The position numbers and the translations under genes are program-made. Shown here piece by piece: positions 27,136 to 35,457 of a stretch of 64,000 nt of DNA. This DNA is from Streptomyces sp. NBC_01571 (GTDB lineage Bacteria; Actinomycetota; Actinomycetes; Streptomycetales; Streptomycetaceae), in assembly GCF_026339875.1 (NCBI RefSeq), contig NZ_JAPEPZ010000001.1, forward strand, positions 3,348,001 to 3,412,000, read 5' to 3'. Each line of letters begins with the position of its first letter. Within the stretch, counting starts at the first letter, position 1. The notes under the pieces are model-generated. The model searched no databases and was not told where the DNA came from. It saw only the letters and a program-made list of their open reading frames with translations.

Positions 27136-27164
27136 CCACCGAGGGCCCGCACACCGGCAGGAGC

Positions 27165-27420
27165 GCCCCCGCAGGGGCGCGGGGAACTCCACCCGACCGC
27201 GGACCGGACGACTCCGCCCACCGAACGCGCCTCTTCAGGAGCGCGGGGAACTGCGCGACCGGCCCCCACCGACCGCCGGCCGGACAACTCCGCCCACCCG
27301 CGCCCCTCCAGGGGCGCGGGGAATTGCGCGGTCGACCCCACCGACCGCCGGCCGAGCGCCCTCCGGCAGCAGACGCCACCTTCCAGGGGCGCGGGGAACT
27401 GCGCGACCGGCCCCCACCCA
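27165..27420. repeat. Intergenic repeat, family B, four imperfect copies
   Basis: The core CAGGGGCGCGGGGAACTGCG, usually followed by CGACCGGCCCCCACC, recurs at about 27172, 27236, 27309 and 27383, with spacings of 64, 73 and 74 bp. The region fills most of the 365-bp gap between cobT and the next gene. No reading frame here is convincing. The element type is common between Streptomyces genes from memory; its role is unknown. Confidence 0.8.
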
Positions 27421-27500
27421 TCCGCAGCAACGCCCCGCCCCGCACCACCCACACCGCCCTTCCCCCGCGCGGAGCACACCGCCCCATATCATCGCGCATT

Positions 27501-29297
27501 ATGGGAGATGCCCGAATTGCCGCCGAGCAGGAGCGGCCCCCGGCCCGTCAGGGCGAAGGGGACCGCAGGTCCACCGGGGCCTCACGCAGAGCCGCCGGTT
27601 TCACCGTCTGGTACCTGCGAGCGGTCACGTTCATCAACTTCCTGAGCGCCGCTTGGCTGACGCTCGGCCAGGACGTGCGGCGCCACAACACCGAGAACCT
27701 CTTCACCCCGTACCTGCTGACGGCAGGATTCGCCTCGGGCGTGTTCACGATGTTCCTCGCCATCACCATGCGCCGGCGCAAGCGGGCCGCGTGGATCCTG
27801 AACTTCGTCCTCGGCGGGCTCTTCCTGCTGCTGTTCGCCGTCGCGATGGCGTTCCCGGAGATCCGCCGGTACGCCCAGAACTGGATCTCGCTCGCGCTGA
27901 CGGCGGTGTTCGTCGCGTCCCTCGTCGTGGGCCGCCGCGAGTTCTACGCGAAGGGCGACCGCTCGAACCCGAAGCTCGCCGCGGCCGTCGCCACCGGCGG
28001 TCTGCTCGTCTGCTCGCTGCTCGCCGCACTGCTGGTGACGGTCACCAACAGCGCGCACGACGCGTCCCGTTCCACCTTCTCGGAACGCTGGCGCTACGGC
28101 GCCCTGCGGCTGGTCTCGGTCGCCGCCAACGACTCCCGCTTCCACGGCCTGGAGATCGCCAACTGGGTCAACGTCGCCATCAACGTGCTCAGCACCCTCC
28201 TGGTCCTCTCGGTCTTCTACGCGGCCTTCCGGTCCCGCCGCGCCGTCGACCCGCTCACCGAGGACGACGAGAAGCGGCTGCGGGTCCTGCTCGAGAAGAA
28301 CGGCGACCGGGACTCGCTCGGTTACTTCGCGCTGCGCCGGGAGAAGAGCGTGGTCTGGTCGCCGACCGGGAAGGCCGCGGTGGCGTACCGGGTCGTCGGC
28401 GGGGTCTCGCTGGCCTCCGGCGACCCCCTGGGCGATCCGGAGGCGTGGCCCGGCGCCATCGATCCGTGGCTCGCCGAGGCCCGCGCGCACGGCTGGATCC
28501 CGGCGGTCATGGGCGCGAGCGAGGAGGCCGGGACCATCTACTCCCGGCACGGCCTCGACGCCCTGGAGCTGGGCGACGAAGCCATCGTGGAGACCGCCGA
28601 GTTCACGCTCGAGGGACGGGCCATGCGTACCGTCCGGCAGGCCTACAACCGTGTGAAGCGGGCCGGGTACCGGGTGCGCATCCGACGCCACGACGACATC
28701 CCGGCCGACGAGATGGCGTACCTGCTGGAGCGCGCCGACGACTGGCGCGACGGGGCCACCGAACGCGGGTTCAGCATGGCCCTGGGACGGCTCGGCGACC
28801 CCGACGACGGACAGTGCGTCATGCTCGAATGCACCGACGGGGAGGGCGAGTTGAGGGCGCTGCTGTCCTTCGTTCCGTGGGGCCCGCGAGGGCTCTCGCT
28901 CGACCTCATGCGGCGTGACCGCGACTCCGAGAACGGGCTGATGGAGTTCATGGTGATCGAACTGCTGCGCCGCGCACGGGACATCGGGATCACCCAGGTC
29001 TCGCTCAATTTCGCCATGTTCCGTTCCGTCTTCGAGCGTGGCGCGCGACTGGGCGCGGGACCGGTGCTGCGACTGTGGCGCTCCCTGCTCAGTTTCTTCT
29101 CGCGCTGGTGGCAGATCGAGTCGCTCTACCGTGCCAACGCCAAGTACCGGCCGATCTGGGAGCCCCGGTTCCTGCTCTTCGAGAAGAGCGCGGACCTGCT
29201 GCGCATCGGTGTCGCGTCCGCCCGCGCGGAAGGGTTCCTGGAGGCTCCGGGACTGCCGAAGTGGCTGCACCGCAAGCACCTCGAGTCGCATAGATGA
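27501..29297 (+). CDS. MprF-like membrane protein with lysyl-phosphatidylglycerol synthetase (DUF2156) domain
   Basis: The 598-residue protein has about six membrane helices in residues 30-255 and a C-terminal cytosolic GNAT-like DUF2156 domain (about 270-590) with KSVVWSPTGKAAVAYRVVGG, DPLGDP and the QAYNRVKRAGY motif typical of MprF. Such proteins move an amino acid from aminoacyl-tRNA to a phospholipid, changing surface charge and resistance to cationic peptides. It is shorter than full MprF because the flippase part is reduced, so the lipid product and transport are open. The ATG at 27501 lies 8 nt after TATCAT, a possible leaderless start. The stop overlaps the next gene. Confidence 0.88.
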   Translation: MGDARIAAEQERPPARQGEGDRRSTGASRRAAGFTVWYLRAVTFINFLSAAWLTLGQDVRRHNTENLFTPYLLTAGFASGVFTMFLAITMRRRKRAAWILNFVLGGLFLLLFAVAMAFPEIRRYAQNWISLALTAVFVASLVVGRREFYAKGDRSNPKLAAAVATGGLLVCSLLAALLVTVTNSAHDASRSTFSERWRYGALRLVSVAANDSRFHGLEIANWVNVAINVLSTLLVLSVFYAAFRSRRAVDPLTEDDEKRLRVLLEKNGDRDSLGYFALRREKSVVWSPTGKAAVAYRVVGGVSLASGDPLGDPEAWPGAIDPWLAEARAHGWIPAVMGASEEAGTIYSRHGLDALELGDEAIVETAEFTLEGRAMRTVRQAYNRVKRAGYRVRIRRHDDIPADEMAYLLERADDWRDGATERGFSMALGRLGDPDDGQCVMLECTDGEGELRALLSFVPWGPRGLSLDLMRRDRDSENGLMEFMVIELLRRARDIGITQVSLNFAMFRSVFERGARLGAGPVLRLWRSLLSFFSRWWQIESLYRANAKYRPIWEPRFLLFEKSADLLRIGVASARAEGFLEAPGLPKWLHRKHLESHR

Positions 29298-30013
29298 ACA
29301 CGCTCGCCCGCCTGGCCCGCGCGGAATGGGGACTGCTGTTCGTCACCGTGCGCAGGGACCTGGAGGCAAGGCGCCTGCGAGCGATCCCCGTGACCCTCGC
29401 GGCCGTCCTCCTGACGGCTGTCCTGCAGTTCGCGCAGAACCAGTCCTGGGGCTACCGATTCGTCCAGGACATCGGCTCCGTACGGGCCGACGAACCGCTC
29501 GGGCTCGCTCTGCTGCGCACTCCGCTCTCCCTCTTCGTACCGGCCCTGGACCTGCCGGTGTGGGGGGCGCTGATCCAGATCCTCGTGGTGTTCGGGATCG
29601 CCGAGATCTGCCTGGGCTGGTGGCGGATGCTCGTCATCGCGTACGCCGCCACCCTGGCCGGCACGCTCTACGCGCGTATCGCGGTCATGCTCGGCCCGGA
29701 CCACCCGCTGGGGCTGCCCGCGACGGACGCGCGGATCGTGGACACCGGACCCTCCGCAGCTGTGGTCGGTCTCGCCGTCTTCGTGGCCTGGCGCTACCGC
29801 GCGTACGCGACGGCGGCGGTGGTGATCGCGTCGATGGCCGTCGAGGTGACGGTCAAGGGGAACCTCGCGGGCCGGGAGCACATCGCGGCGCTCGCCGCGG
29901 CCCTCGTGCTCTGCGGGATCTCCGCGCTGCGCCGCCGACGCCGCCGGCGTCACCGGCGCCCGGGCGGCAGCCGGGCGGGCAACGGATCCGGTTTCCCGCC
30001 GATCAGGTCCTGA
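29294..30013 (+). CDS. Rhomboid-like integral membrane protein
   Basis: The 239-residue protein has about six hydrophobic segments. GPSAAVVGLAVFVAW in a late helix and REHIAALAAAL in the last one are placed like the Ser and His helices of rhomboid proteases, although the classical GxSG is not exact. It begins inside the end of the MprF-like gene (ATGA), so the two are coupled and probably share a function at the membrane. A very basic tail (RRRRRRRHRR region) ends the protein. The last 64 bp overlap the convergent gene. Confidence 0.72.
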   Translation: MNTLARLARAEWGLLFVTVRRDLEARRLRAIPVTLAAVLLTAVLQFAQNQSWGYRFVQDIGSVRADEPLGLALLRTPLSLFVPALDLPVWGALIQILVVFGIAEICLGWWRMLVIAYAATLAGTLYARIAVMLGPDHPLGLPATDARIVDTGPSAAVVGLAVFVAWRYRAYATAAVVIASMAVEVTVKGNLAGREHIAALAAALVLCGISALRRRRRRRHRRPGGSRAGNGSGFPPIRS

Positions 30014-30717
30014 AGTCTGCGACGCGGGCCCGCCCAGCGACGGTCGTGGTGGTAGGCGCGCAGCATCGACCTCGCCCGGGCGCGCGGCCGTCCGCGGTAG
30101 AAGCGCCTGGCCCACGGTGAGGAGGGCCGGGCCAGCCGGAGCGCTCCGATCAGGGCGACGAACGGGACGATCACGCCGAAGATCGCCATCCGGGCCTTGC
30201 CCTTGCCGAGGGCGAGCAGGGCGAAGAGGAAGTTCACGGCGACGCTGAGGATGACGCCACCGCGGTCCTGCACTTCCTGCTGGCTCAGGTCGTTGACGCC
30301 GAACGGCAGGAACCCGCCGAGCACGAGCCCGACCAGGGCCGCCGTGATCAGCACGACCTCGACGCTCTTGCGGCCCTCGTCCGTCCAGTACACGTCGTCC
30401 AGGTGCAGGATCAGCGCGAACTCGTCCAGCACGAGCCCCGCGCCCATCCCGAACACCACGGCGAACGCGGAGGCGCCGAAACCCGGCCGGGCGCTGGCCA
30501 CCGCGCCGAAGCCGCCGACCACGGTCAGGACGACACCGGGGACCACGTGATGGATGTGCAGTCCGCCCGCCTTCACGTTGCCGAACGGCCCCTTGCCCGC
30601 GCGGATGAGCCGGACGATGACACGGGTGATCACAAAGGTCAGCACGAAGGAGCCGAGCGCCAGCAACAGCGGCAGTTTTCCCGGCTCGATGATGTTCCGG
30701 TGCAACCAATGACCCAT
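29950..30717 (-). CDS. Integral membrane protein of unknown function
   Basis: The product of about 255 residues has five or six membrane helices and a cluster GGLHIHHVVPG (about residue 50) and LDEFALILHLDDVYW (about 98-112), with His/Asp pairs that could bind metal. The start is uncertain: ATG 30717 has TAAAGT 7 nt upstream (leaderless type), while ATG 30735 has AAAAGG almost touching it. The basic tail overlaps the end of the rhomboid-like gene on the other strand by 64 bp. No family name is assigned with confidence. Confidence 0.78.
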   Translation of the reverse strand: MGHWLHRNIIEPGKLPLLLALGSFVLTFVITRVIVRLIRAGKGPFGNVKAGGLHIHHVVPGVVLTVVGGFGAVASARPGFGASAFAVVFGMGAGLVLDEFALILHLDDVYWTDEGRKSVEVVLITAALVGLVLGGFLPFGVNDLSQQEVQDRGGVILSVAVNFLFALLALGKGKARMAIFGVIVPFVALIGALRLARPSSPWARRFYRGRPRARARSMLRAYHHDRRWAGPRRRLQDLIGGKPDPLPARLPPGRR

Positions 30718-30791
30718 ATCGGGCACTTTATCCATGCCTTTTGTCCCCGGCCGCCGCACCCGCCCGCCGCCCTCCCGGGTAACCTGCGCCG

Positions 30792-31574
30792 ATGTCCCCG
30801 ACCCCTGCCTCCCACGGCCTGCGCTTCGCCTTCGGCACCCTGACCGTGCTCCCCGTCGAGGTGACCCGCTGGGACCGCGAGACGGCGCGCGCCGGAATGC
30901 TGTGCGCCCCCGTGGCCGGACTGGTCGTCGGGGCGGGCGCGGCCCTGGCGGGCGTGGCCCTGCTCGCGATGGGGGCGGGCCCGCTGCTCGCCGCCGTCGC
31001 CACCGCCGCCGTACCGGCGGCGCTCACCCGCGGTCTCCACCTCGACGGGCTCGCCGACACGGCGGACGGCCTCGGCAGCGGCAAGCCCGCGCAGGACGCG
31101 CTGCGCGTCATGAAGCAGTCCGACATCGGCCCGTTCGGCGTGATCACGCTGCTCTTCGTGCTGCTCGCCCAGGTGGCCGCACTCTTCCAGGCCTACGCGT
31201 CCTCGTGGGACCGGGGCGCGCTCGCGGCCGTCGTCTCGGCGACCGCGGCCCGGCTCGCCCTCACCCTGGCCGCGCGCACCGGGGTGCACCCGGCCCGCCC
31301 CGAGGGGCTGGGCGCGGCGGTCGCGGGGACGGTGCCGGTGCGCGCCGCCCTGCTGGTGGCGCTCGCGGTCGTCGCCGCGGCGGCCGGCGCGGGCGCGCTG
31401 CTGGGGACGTACGACCTGGTCCGCGCCGCGGTCGCGGTGGCGGGCGCCTGCGCGGCAGCCGAACTGCTGCTGCGCCACTGCACGCGCCGCTTCGGCGGCA
31501 TCACGGGCGACGTCTTCGGCGGCCTCGCCGAGACGGCGGCGACCACGGCCCTGGTCGTGTTTGCCCTCGGCTGA
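30792..31574 (+). CDS. cobS: Adenosylcobinamide-GDP ribazoletransferase (cobalamin synthase)
   Basis: The 260-residue membrane enzyme joins adenosylcobinamide-GDP (from CobU) and alpha-ribazole (from CobT). It has the family signature HLDGLADTADGL (about residues 84-95), GSGKPAQDALRVMKQSDIG, and several hydrophobic helices. The ATG at 30792 lies 6 nt after TAACCT (30780-30785) with no Shine-Dalgarno. With cobU and cobT it completes the nucleotide-loop pathway in this window. No cobalamin riboswitch is visible upstream. Confidence 0.95.
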   Translation: MSPTPASHGLRFAFGTLTVLPVEVTRWDRETARAGMLCAPVAGLVVGAGAALAGVALLAMGAGPLLAAVATAAVPAALTRGLHLDGLADTADGLGSGKPAQDALRVMKQSDIGPFGVITLLFVLLAQVAALFQAYASSWDRGALAAVVSATAARLALTLAARTGVHPARPEGLGAAVAGTVPVRAALLVALAVVAAAAGAGALLGTYDLVRAAVAVAGACAAAELLLRHCTRRFGGITGDVFGGLAETAATTALVVFALG

Positions 31575-32121
31575 CCGGCGGTCACGGGGCCGCTCCCGGC
31601 CCGTCTTCGACGGCCACTGAGCCGAAGTCCCGGTCCGGCCGGGGGATTTGACCGGGTTCGCCAGGTGCCGCTCGCGGGGGGCGCCTGAAGGCCGGGGGCG
31701 CTTTCGCCGGGCGGGTTCCAGGGCGCGTGGCGAGGTGCCCGCGGACGATCCCCCACCGCTGTCGGCGCCGCCCGGCGCGGGCGGCCGTCGCCGGCTCGCG
31801 GGGCCCCTTTGCCCCGGGCGTGTCCGTCGGCATCAGGTGGACGACCGGTGAAGTTAGTGTGGAGCCGCACGCGACGCATGGGCCAAAAGCCTCCACCTGC
31901 ACACCGGATCACCGGGGCGGAGGAGCGGCGGGCGGCCACCGCGCCACGGAAGGGTGAACACCCCACGACGCAGGGGCGGTCTCCCCCGCGTAGGCTCTTG
32001 TCGATTGCCCTCCCGGCCCTACCGCAGGCACCTCTCCGCTGCCAGATCAAGGATCGATGCCGGGCCCGGTCGACCCACCCAGATCGGCCACTGAACTCAA
32101 TGGAAGCGAGAATTCACCACC
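31575..32121. other. 547-bp intergenic region between cobS and pepA
   Basis: Both strands are open in several frames because of high GC, but none has a ribosome site together with a recognisable protein. The region should hold the cobS terminator and the pepA promoter. The AT-richer stretch around 31848-31860 (GAAGTTAGTGTGGAG) is the likeliest promoter area. Nothing firmer is seen. Confidence 0.45.
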
Positions 32122-33651
32122 GTGACTGCTCTGACTCTCAGCACCGCCGCAGCGTCCGGCCTGCGGGCCGACGCGATCGTCGTCGGTGTAGCCAAGGGCG
32201 CCAAGGGCCCGGTCCTCGCACCGGGCGCCGAGGCCGTGGACAAGGGGTATGACGGCACGCTCGCCGCCATCCTGGAGACCCTCGGCGCGTCCGGCGGCGA
32301 GGGCGAGGTGACGAAGCTGCCCGCGCCGTCCGGCTTCAAGGCACCCGTCGTGGTGGCCGTCGGCCTGGGAGCGGTCCCGGACAAGGACGAGGCGTTCGGC
32401 GCCGAGGCGCTCCGCCGTGCCGCCGGTGTCGCCGCCCGCGCGCTCGCCGGTGCCAAGAAGGCCGTCCTCGCCCTGCCGATCACGGACGCCGCCGACGTGG
32501 GCGCCCTCGCGGAGGGCGCGGTGCTCGGCGCGTACGCCTTCGACGCGTACAAGGAGACCGGCAGGTCCGGCAGCGCCGCCAAGAACGGCAAGGCCCCGCT
32601 CGTCGAGGTCGCGCTGCTCGGCGGCAAGCCCCGTGACGCGGCGCACAAGGCGGCGCTCGCGCGCGCCACCGCCGTGACCGAGGAGCTGAACCGCGCCCGC
32701 GACCTCGTCAACACCCCGCCGAACGACCTCACCCCCGAGGCCTTCGCCGCCGTCGCCACCGCCGCCGGCAAGGAGCACGGCATCAAGGTGCAGGTGCTCG
32801 ACGAGAAGGCCCTCGAAAAGGGCGGCTACGGCGGCATCCTGGGCGTCGGCGCGGGCTCGGCCGCCGCTCCCCGCCTGGTGAAGCTCTCGTACACCAGCCC
32901 CAAGGCGGCCAAGCACCTCGCCTTCGTCGGCAAGGGCATCACCTACGACTCGGGCGGCATCTCCCTCAAGCCCGCCGGGCACAACGAGACGATGAAGTGC
33001 GACATGAGCGGTGCGGCGGCGGTCTTCGCCGCCGTGGTCGCCGCCGCGCGTCTCGGCCTGCAGGTCAACGTCACCGGCTGGCTGGCGCTCGCCGAGAACA
33101 TGCCGTCCGGCTCCGCCACCCGCCCCGGTGACGTGCTGCGCATGTACAGCGGCAAGACCGTCGAGGTCCTCAACACGGACGCCGAGGGCCGCCTCGTCCT
33201 CGCCGACGCGCTGTGGAAGGCGTCCGAGGAGAAGCCGGACGCGATCATCGACGTGGCGACGCTGACCGGCGCGATGGTGCTGGCCCTCGGCAACCGCACG
33301 TTCGGTGTCATGGCCAACGACGACGCGTTCCGCGCCTCGGTCGTGGAGGCCGCAGAGGAGGTCGGCGAGGAGTCCTGGCCGATGCCGCTGCCGGAGCACC
33401 TGCGCAAGGGCATGGACTCCCCCACCGCCGACATCGCGAACATGGGCGAGCGGATGGGCGGCGGCCTGGTCGCCGGCCTGTTCCTGAAGGAGTTCGTCGG
33501 CGAGGGCATCACCTGGGCGCACCTGGACATCGCCGGGCCCGCGTTCAACGAGTCGGGGCCGTTCGGCTACACGCCGAAGGGCGGTACGGGGTCGGCGGTG
33601 CGGACGCTGGTGCGTCTCGCCGAGCTGACCGCGGCGGGCGACCTCGGTTAA
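32122..33651 (+). CDS. pepA: Leucyl aminopeptidase (M17 family)
   Basis: The 509-residue product has the M17 signature NTDAEGRLVLADAL and the metal/active-site stretch GKGITYDSGGISLKP in the C-terminal half, with a less conserved N-terminal domain. It removes N-terminal residues from peptides in the cytoplasm using two metal ions. The start is a GTG at 32122 with a weak GGAAG site upstream. The gene is followed by two hairpins and is probably monocistronic. Confidence 0.96.
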   Translation: MTALTLSTAAASGLRADAIVVGVAKGAKGPVLAPGAEAVDKGYDGTLAAILETLGASGGEGEVTKLPAPSGFKAPVVVAVGLGAVPDKDEAFGAEALRRAAGVAARALAGAKKAVLALPITDAADVGALAEGAVLGAYAFDAYKETGRSGSAAKNGKAPLVEVALLGGKPRDAAHKAALARATAVTEELNRARDLVNTPPNDLTPEAFAAVATAAGKEHGIKVQVLDEKALEKGGYGGILGVGAGSAAAPRLVKLSYTSPKAAKHLAFVGKGITYDSGGISLKPAGHNETMKCDMSGAAAVFAAVVAAARLGLQVNVTGWLALAENMPSGSATRPGDVLRMYSGKTVEVLNTDAEGRLVLADALWKASEEKPDAIIDVATLTGAMVLALGNRTFGVMANDDAFRASVVEAAEEVGEESWPMPLPEHLRKGMDSPTADIANMGERMGGGLVAGLFLKEFVGEGITWAHLDIAGPAFNESGPFGYTPKGGTGSAVRTLVRLAELTAAGDLG

Positions 33652-33681
33652 ATCCGCTCCGCGGCCACGGGTGATCCGCGG

Positions 33682-33713
33682 CCACCCGGCAGGGCCCCGC
33701 GCCCCTGCCGGGT
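33682..33713 (+). terminator. Hairpin after pepA (first of two)
   Basis: Arms CACCCGGCAGGG (33682-33693) and CCCTGCCGGGTG (ending 33713) pair exactly around GC-rich loop bases. A stronger terminator follows at 33718. Confidence 0.65.
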
Positions 33714-33717
33714 GCTC

Positions 33718-33753
33718 CACGGCCCCGGGCGACGTGTCGCCCGGGGCCGTTTT
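33718..33753 (+). terminator. Intrinsic terminator between pepA and lpdA
   Basis: ACGGCCCCGGGCGAC (33718-33732) pairs with GTCGCCCGGGGCCGT (33735-33749) and is followed by TTTTG, giving a classical U-tract, which is rare in this genome. Confidence 0.88.
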
Positions 33754-33941
33754 GTCCGCAGGAAACAGGACAGTGGGACGTCTCACACACCGGCCCGGCG
33801 TCTCGAACGCCCCCGACAAGTGCGAAGATGGGTTCTCGGCAGGACAGGGCCCGAACCACAGGGCCGAAGAAGAGCGGCCGGACACCAGCCGCCGACCGGT
33901 CACTGGAGACCGGCGTGGCGCACATGCATGGAGGACGTGAC

Positions 33942-35330
33942 GTGGCGAACGACGCCAGCACCGTTTTCGACCTAGTGATCCTCGGCGGTGGTAGCGGCGG
34001 TTACGCCGCGGCCCTGCGCGGAGCGCAGCTGGGCCTGGACGTCGCCCTGATCGAGAAGGACAAGGTCGGCGGTACCTGCCTGCACCGGGGGTGCATCCCC
34101 ACCAAGGCCCTGCTGCACGCGGGCGAGATCGCCGACCAGGCCCGCGAGAGCGAGCAGTTCGGTGTGAAGGCCACCTTCGAGGGCATCGACGTCCCGGCCG
34201 TCCACAAGTACAAGGACGAGGTCATCACCGGCCTGTACAAGGGCCTGCAGGGACTCATCGCCTCCCGCAAGGTGACGTACATCGAGGGAGAGGGCCGCCT
34301 GTCCTCCCCCACCTCCGTCGACGTCAACGGCCAGCGTGTCCAGGGCCGTCACGTCCTGTTGGCGACCGGCTCCGTGCCGAAGTCGCTGCCGGGCCTGGAG
34401 ATCGACGGCAACCGCATCATCTCGTCCGACCACGCGCTGGTCCTGGACCGTGTCCCGCAGTCCGCGATCGTGCTCGGCGGCGGCGTCATCGGCGTCGAGT
34501 TCGCCTCCGCGTGGAAGTCCTTCGGTACGGACATCACGATCATCGAGGGACTGAAGCACCTCGCCCCTCTCGAGGACGAGAACTCCTCCAAGCTTCTTGA
34601 GCGCGCGTTCCGCAAGCGCGGCATCAAGTTCAACCTGGGCACCTTCTTCTCGAAGGCCGAGTACACCCAGAACGGTGTCAAGGTCACCCTCGCCGACGGC
34701 AAGGAGTTCGAGGCCGAGGTCCTGCTCGTCGCCGTCGGCCGCGGCCCGGTCTCGGCCGGTCTCGGCTACGAGGAGCAGGGCGTCGCCATGGACCGCGGCT
34801 ACGTCCTGGTCGACGAGTACATGCGCACGAACGTGCCCACCATCTCCGCCGTCGGCGACCTGGTCCCGACGCTCCAGCTGGCCCACGTCGGCTTCGCCGA
34901 GGGCATCCTGGTCGCGGAGCGGCTGGCGGGTCTCAAGACCGTCCCGATCGACTACGACGGTGTGCCGCGCGTGACGTACTGCCACCCCGAGGTCGCCTCC
35001 GTGGGCATCACCGAGGCCAAGGCCAAGGAGATCTACGGCGCGGACAAGGTCGTCGCCCTGAAGTACAACCTCGCGGGCAACGGCAAGAGCAAGATCCTCA
35101 AGACCGCGGGCGAGATCAAGCTCGTCCAGGTCAAGGACGGTGCGGTGGTCGGCGTCCACATGGTCGGCGACCGCATGGGCGAGCAGGTCGGCGAGGCCCA
35201 GCTGATCTACAACTGGGAAGCGCTGCCCGCCGAGGTCGCCCAGCTCATCCACGCCCACCCGACGCAGAACGAGGCGCTCGGCGAGGCCCACCTGGCCCTC
35301 GCGGGCAAGCCGCTGCACTCGCACGACTGA
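33942..35330 (+). CDS. lpdA: Dihydrolipoyl dehydrogenase (E3)
   Basis: The 462-residue flavoenzyme reoxidises the dihydrolipoyl arms of 2-oxoacid dehydrogenase complexes with NAD. It has the FAD motif ILGGGSGGYAAA, the redox disulfide GGTCLHRGCIPTK, the NAD motif VLGGGVIGVEFAS and the C-terminal active His region IHAHPTQNEALGE. The GTG at 33942 has GGAGG 7 nt upstream, so the longer ATG at 33828 is rejected. sucB follows 127 bp downstream with no terminator between, so the two are probably co-transcribed. Confidence 0.96.
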   Translation: MANDASTVFDLVILGGGSGGYAAALRGAQLGLDVALIEKDKVGGTCLHRGCIPTKALLHAGEIADQARESEQFGVKATFEGIDVPAVHKYKDEVITGLYKGLQGLIASRKVTYIEGEGRLSSPTSVDVNGQRVQGRHVLLATGSVPKSLPGLEIDGNRIISSDHALVLDRVPQSAIVLGGGVIGVEFASAWKSFGTDITIIEGLKHLAPLEDENSSKLLERAFRKRGIKFNLGTFFSKAEYTQNGVKVTLADGKEFEAEVLLVAVGRGPVSAGLGYEEQGVAMDRGYVLVDEYMRTNVPTISAVGDLVPTLQLAHVGFAEGILVAERLAGLKTVPIDYDGVPRVTYCHPEVASVGITEAKAKEIYGADKVVALKYNLAGNGKSKILKTAGEIKLVQVKDGAVVGVHMVGDRMGEQVGEAQLIYNWEALPAEVAQLIHAHPTQNEALGEAHLALAGKPLHSHD

Positions 35331-35457
35331 CAACGCCCCGGCTGTTCTCAGTCACCGCGTCGCCCCTGGGCGCGACGACCACAGACTTCCGCACCTTCCC
35401 CGAGCTCTCGACTCCGCTCGAGCAGGGGAGATCCCATCGTAAGGAGCAACAGAAACC

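Noticed and set aside
23250..32121. Cobalamin riboswitch near cobU, cobT or cobS
   Set aside because: No B12-box-like conserved segment was found upstream of any of the three, and two of them appear leaderless.
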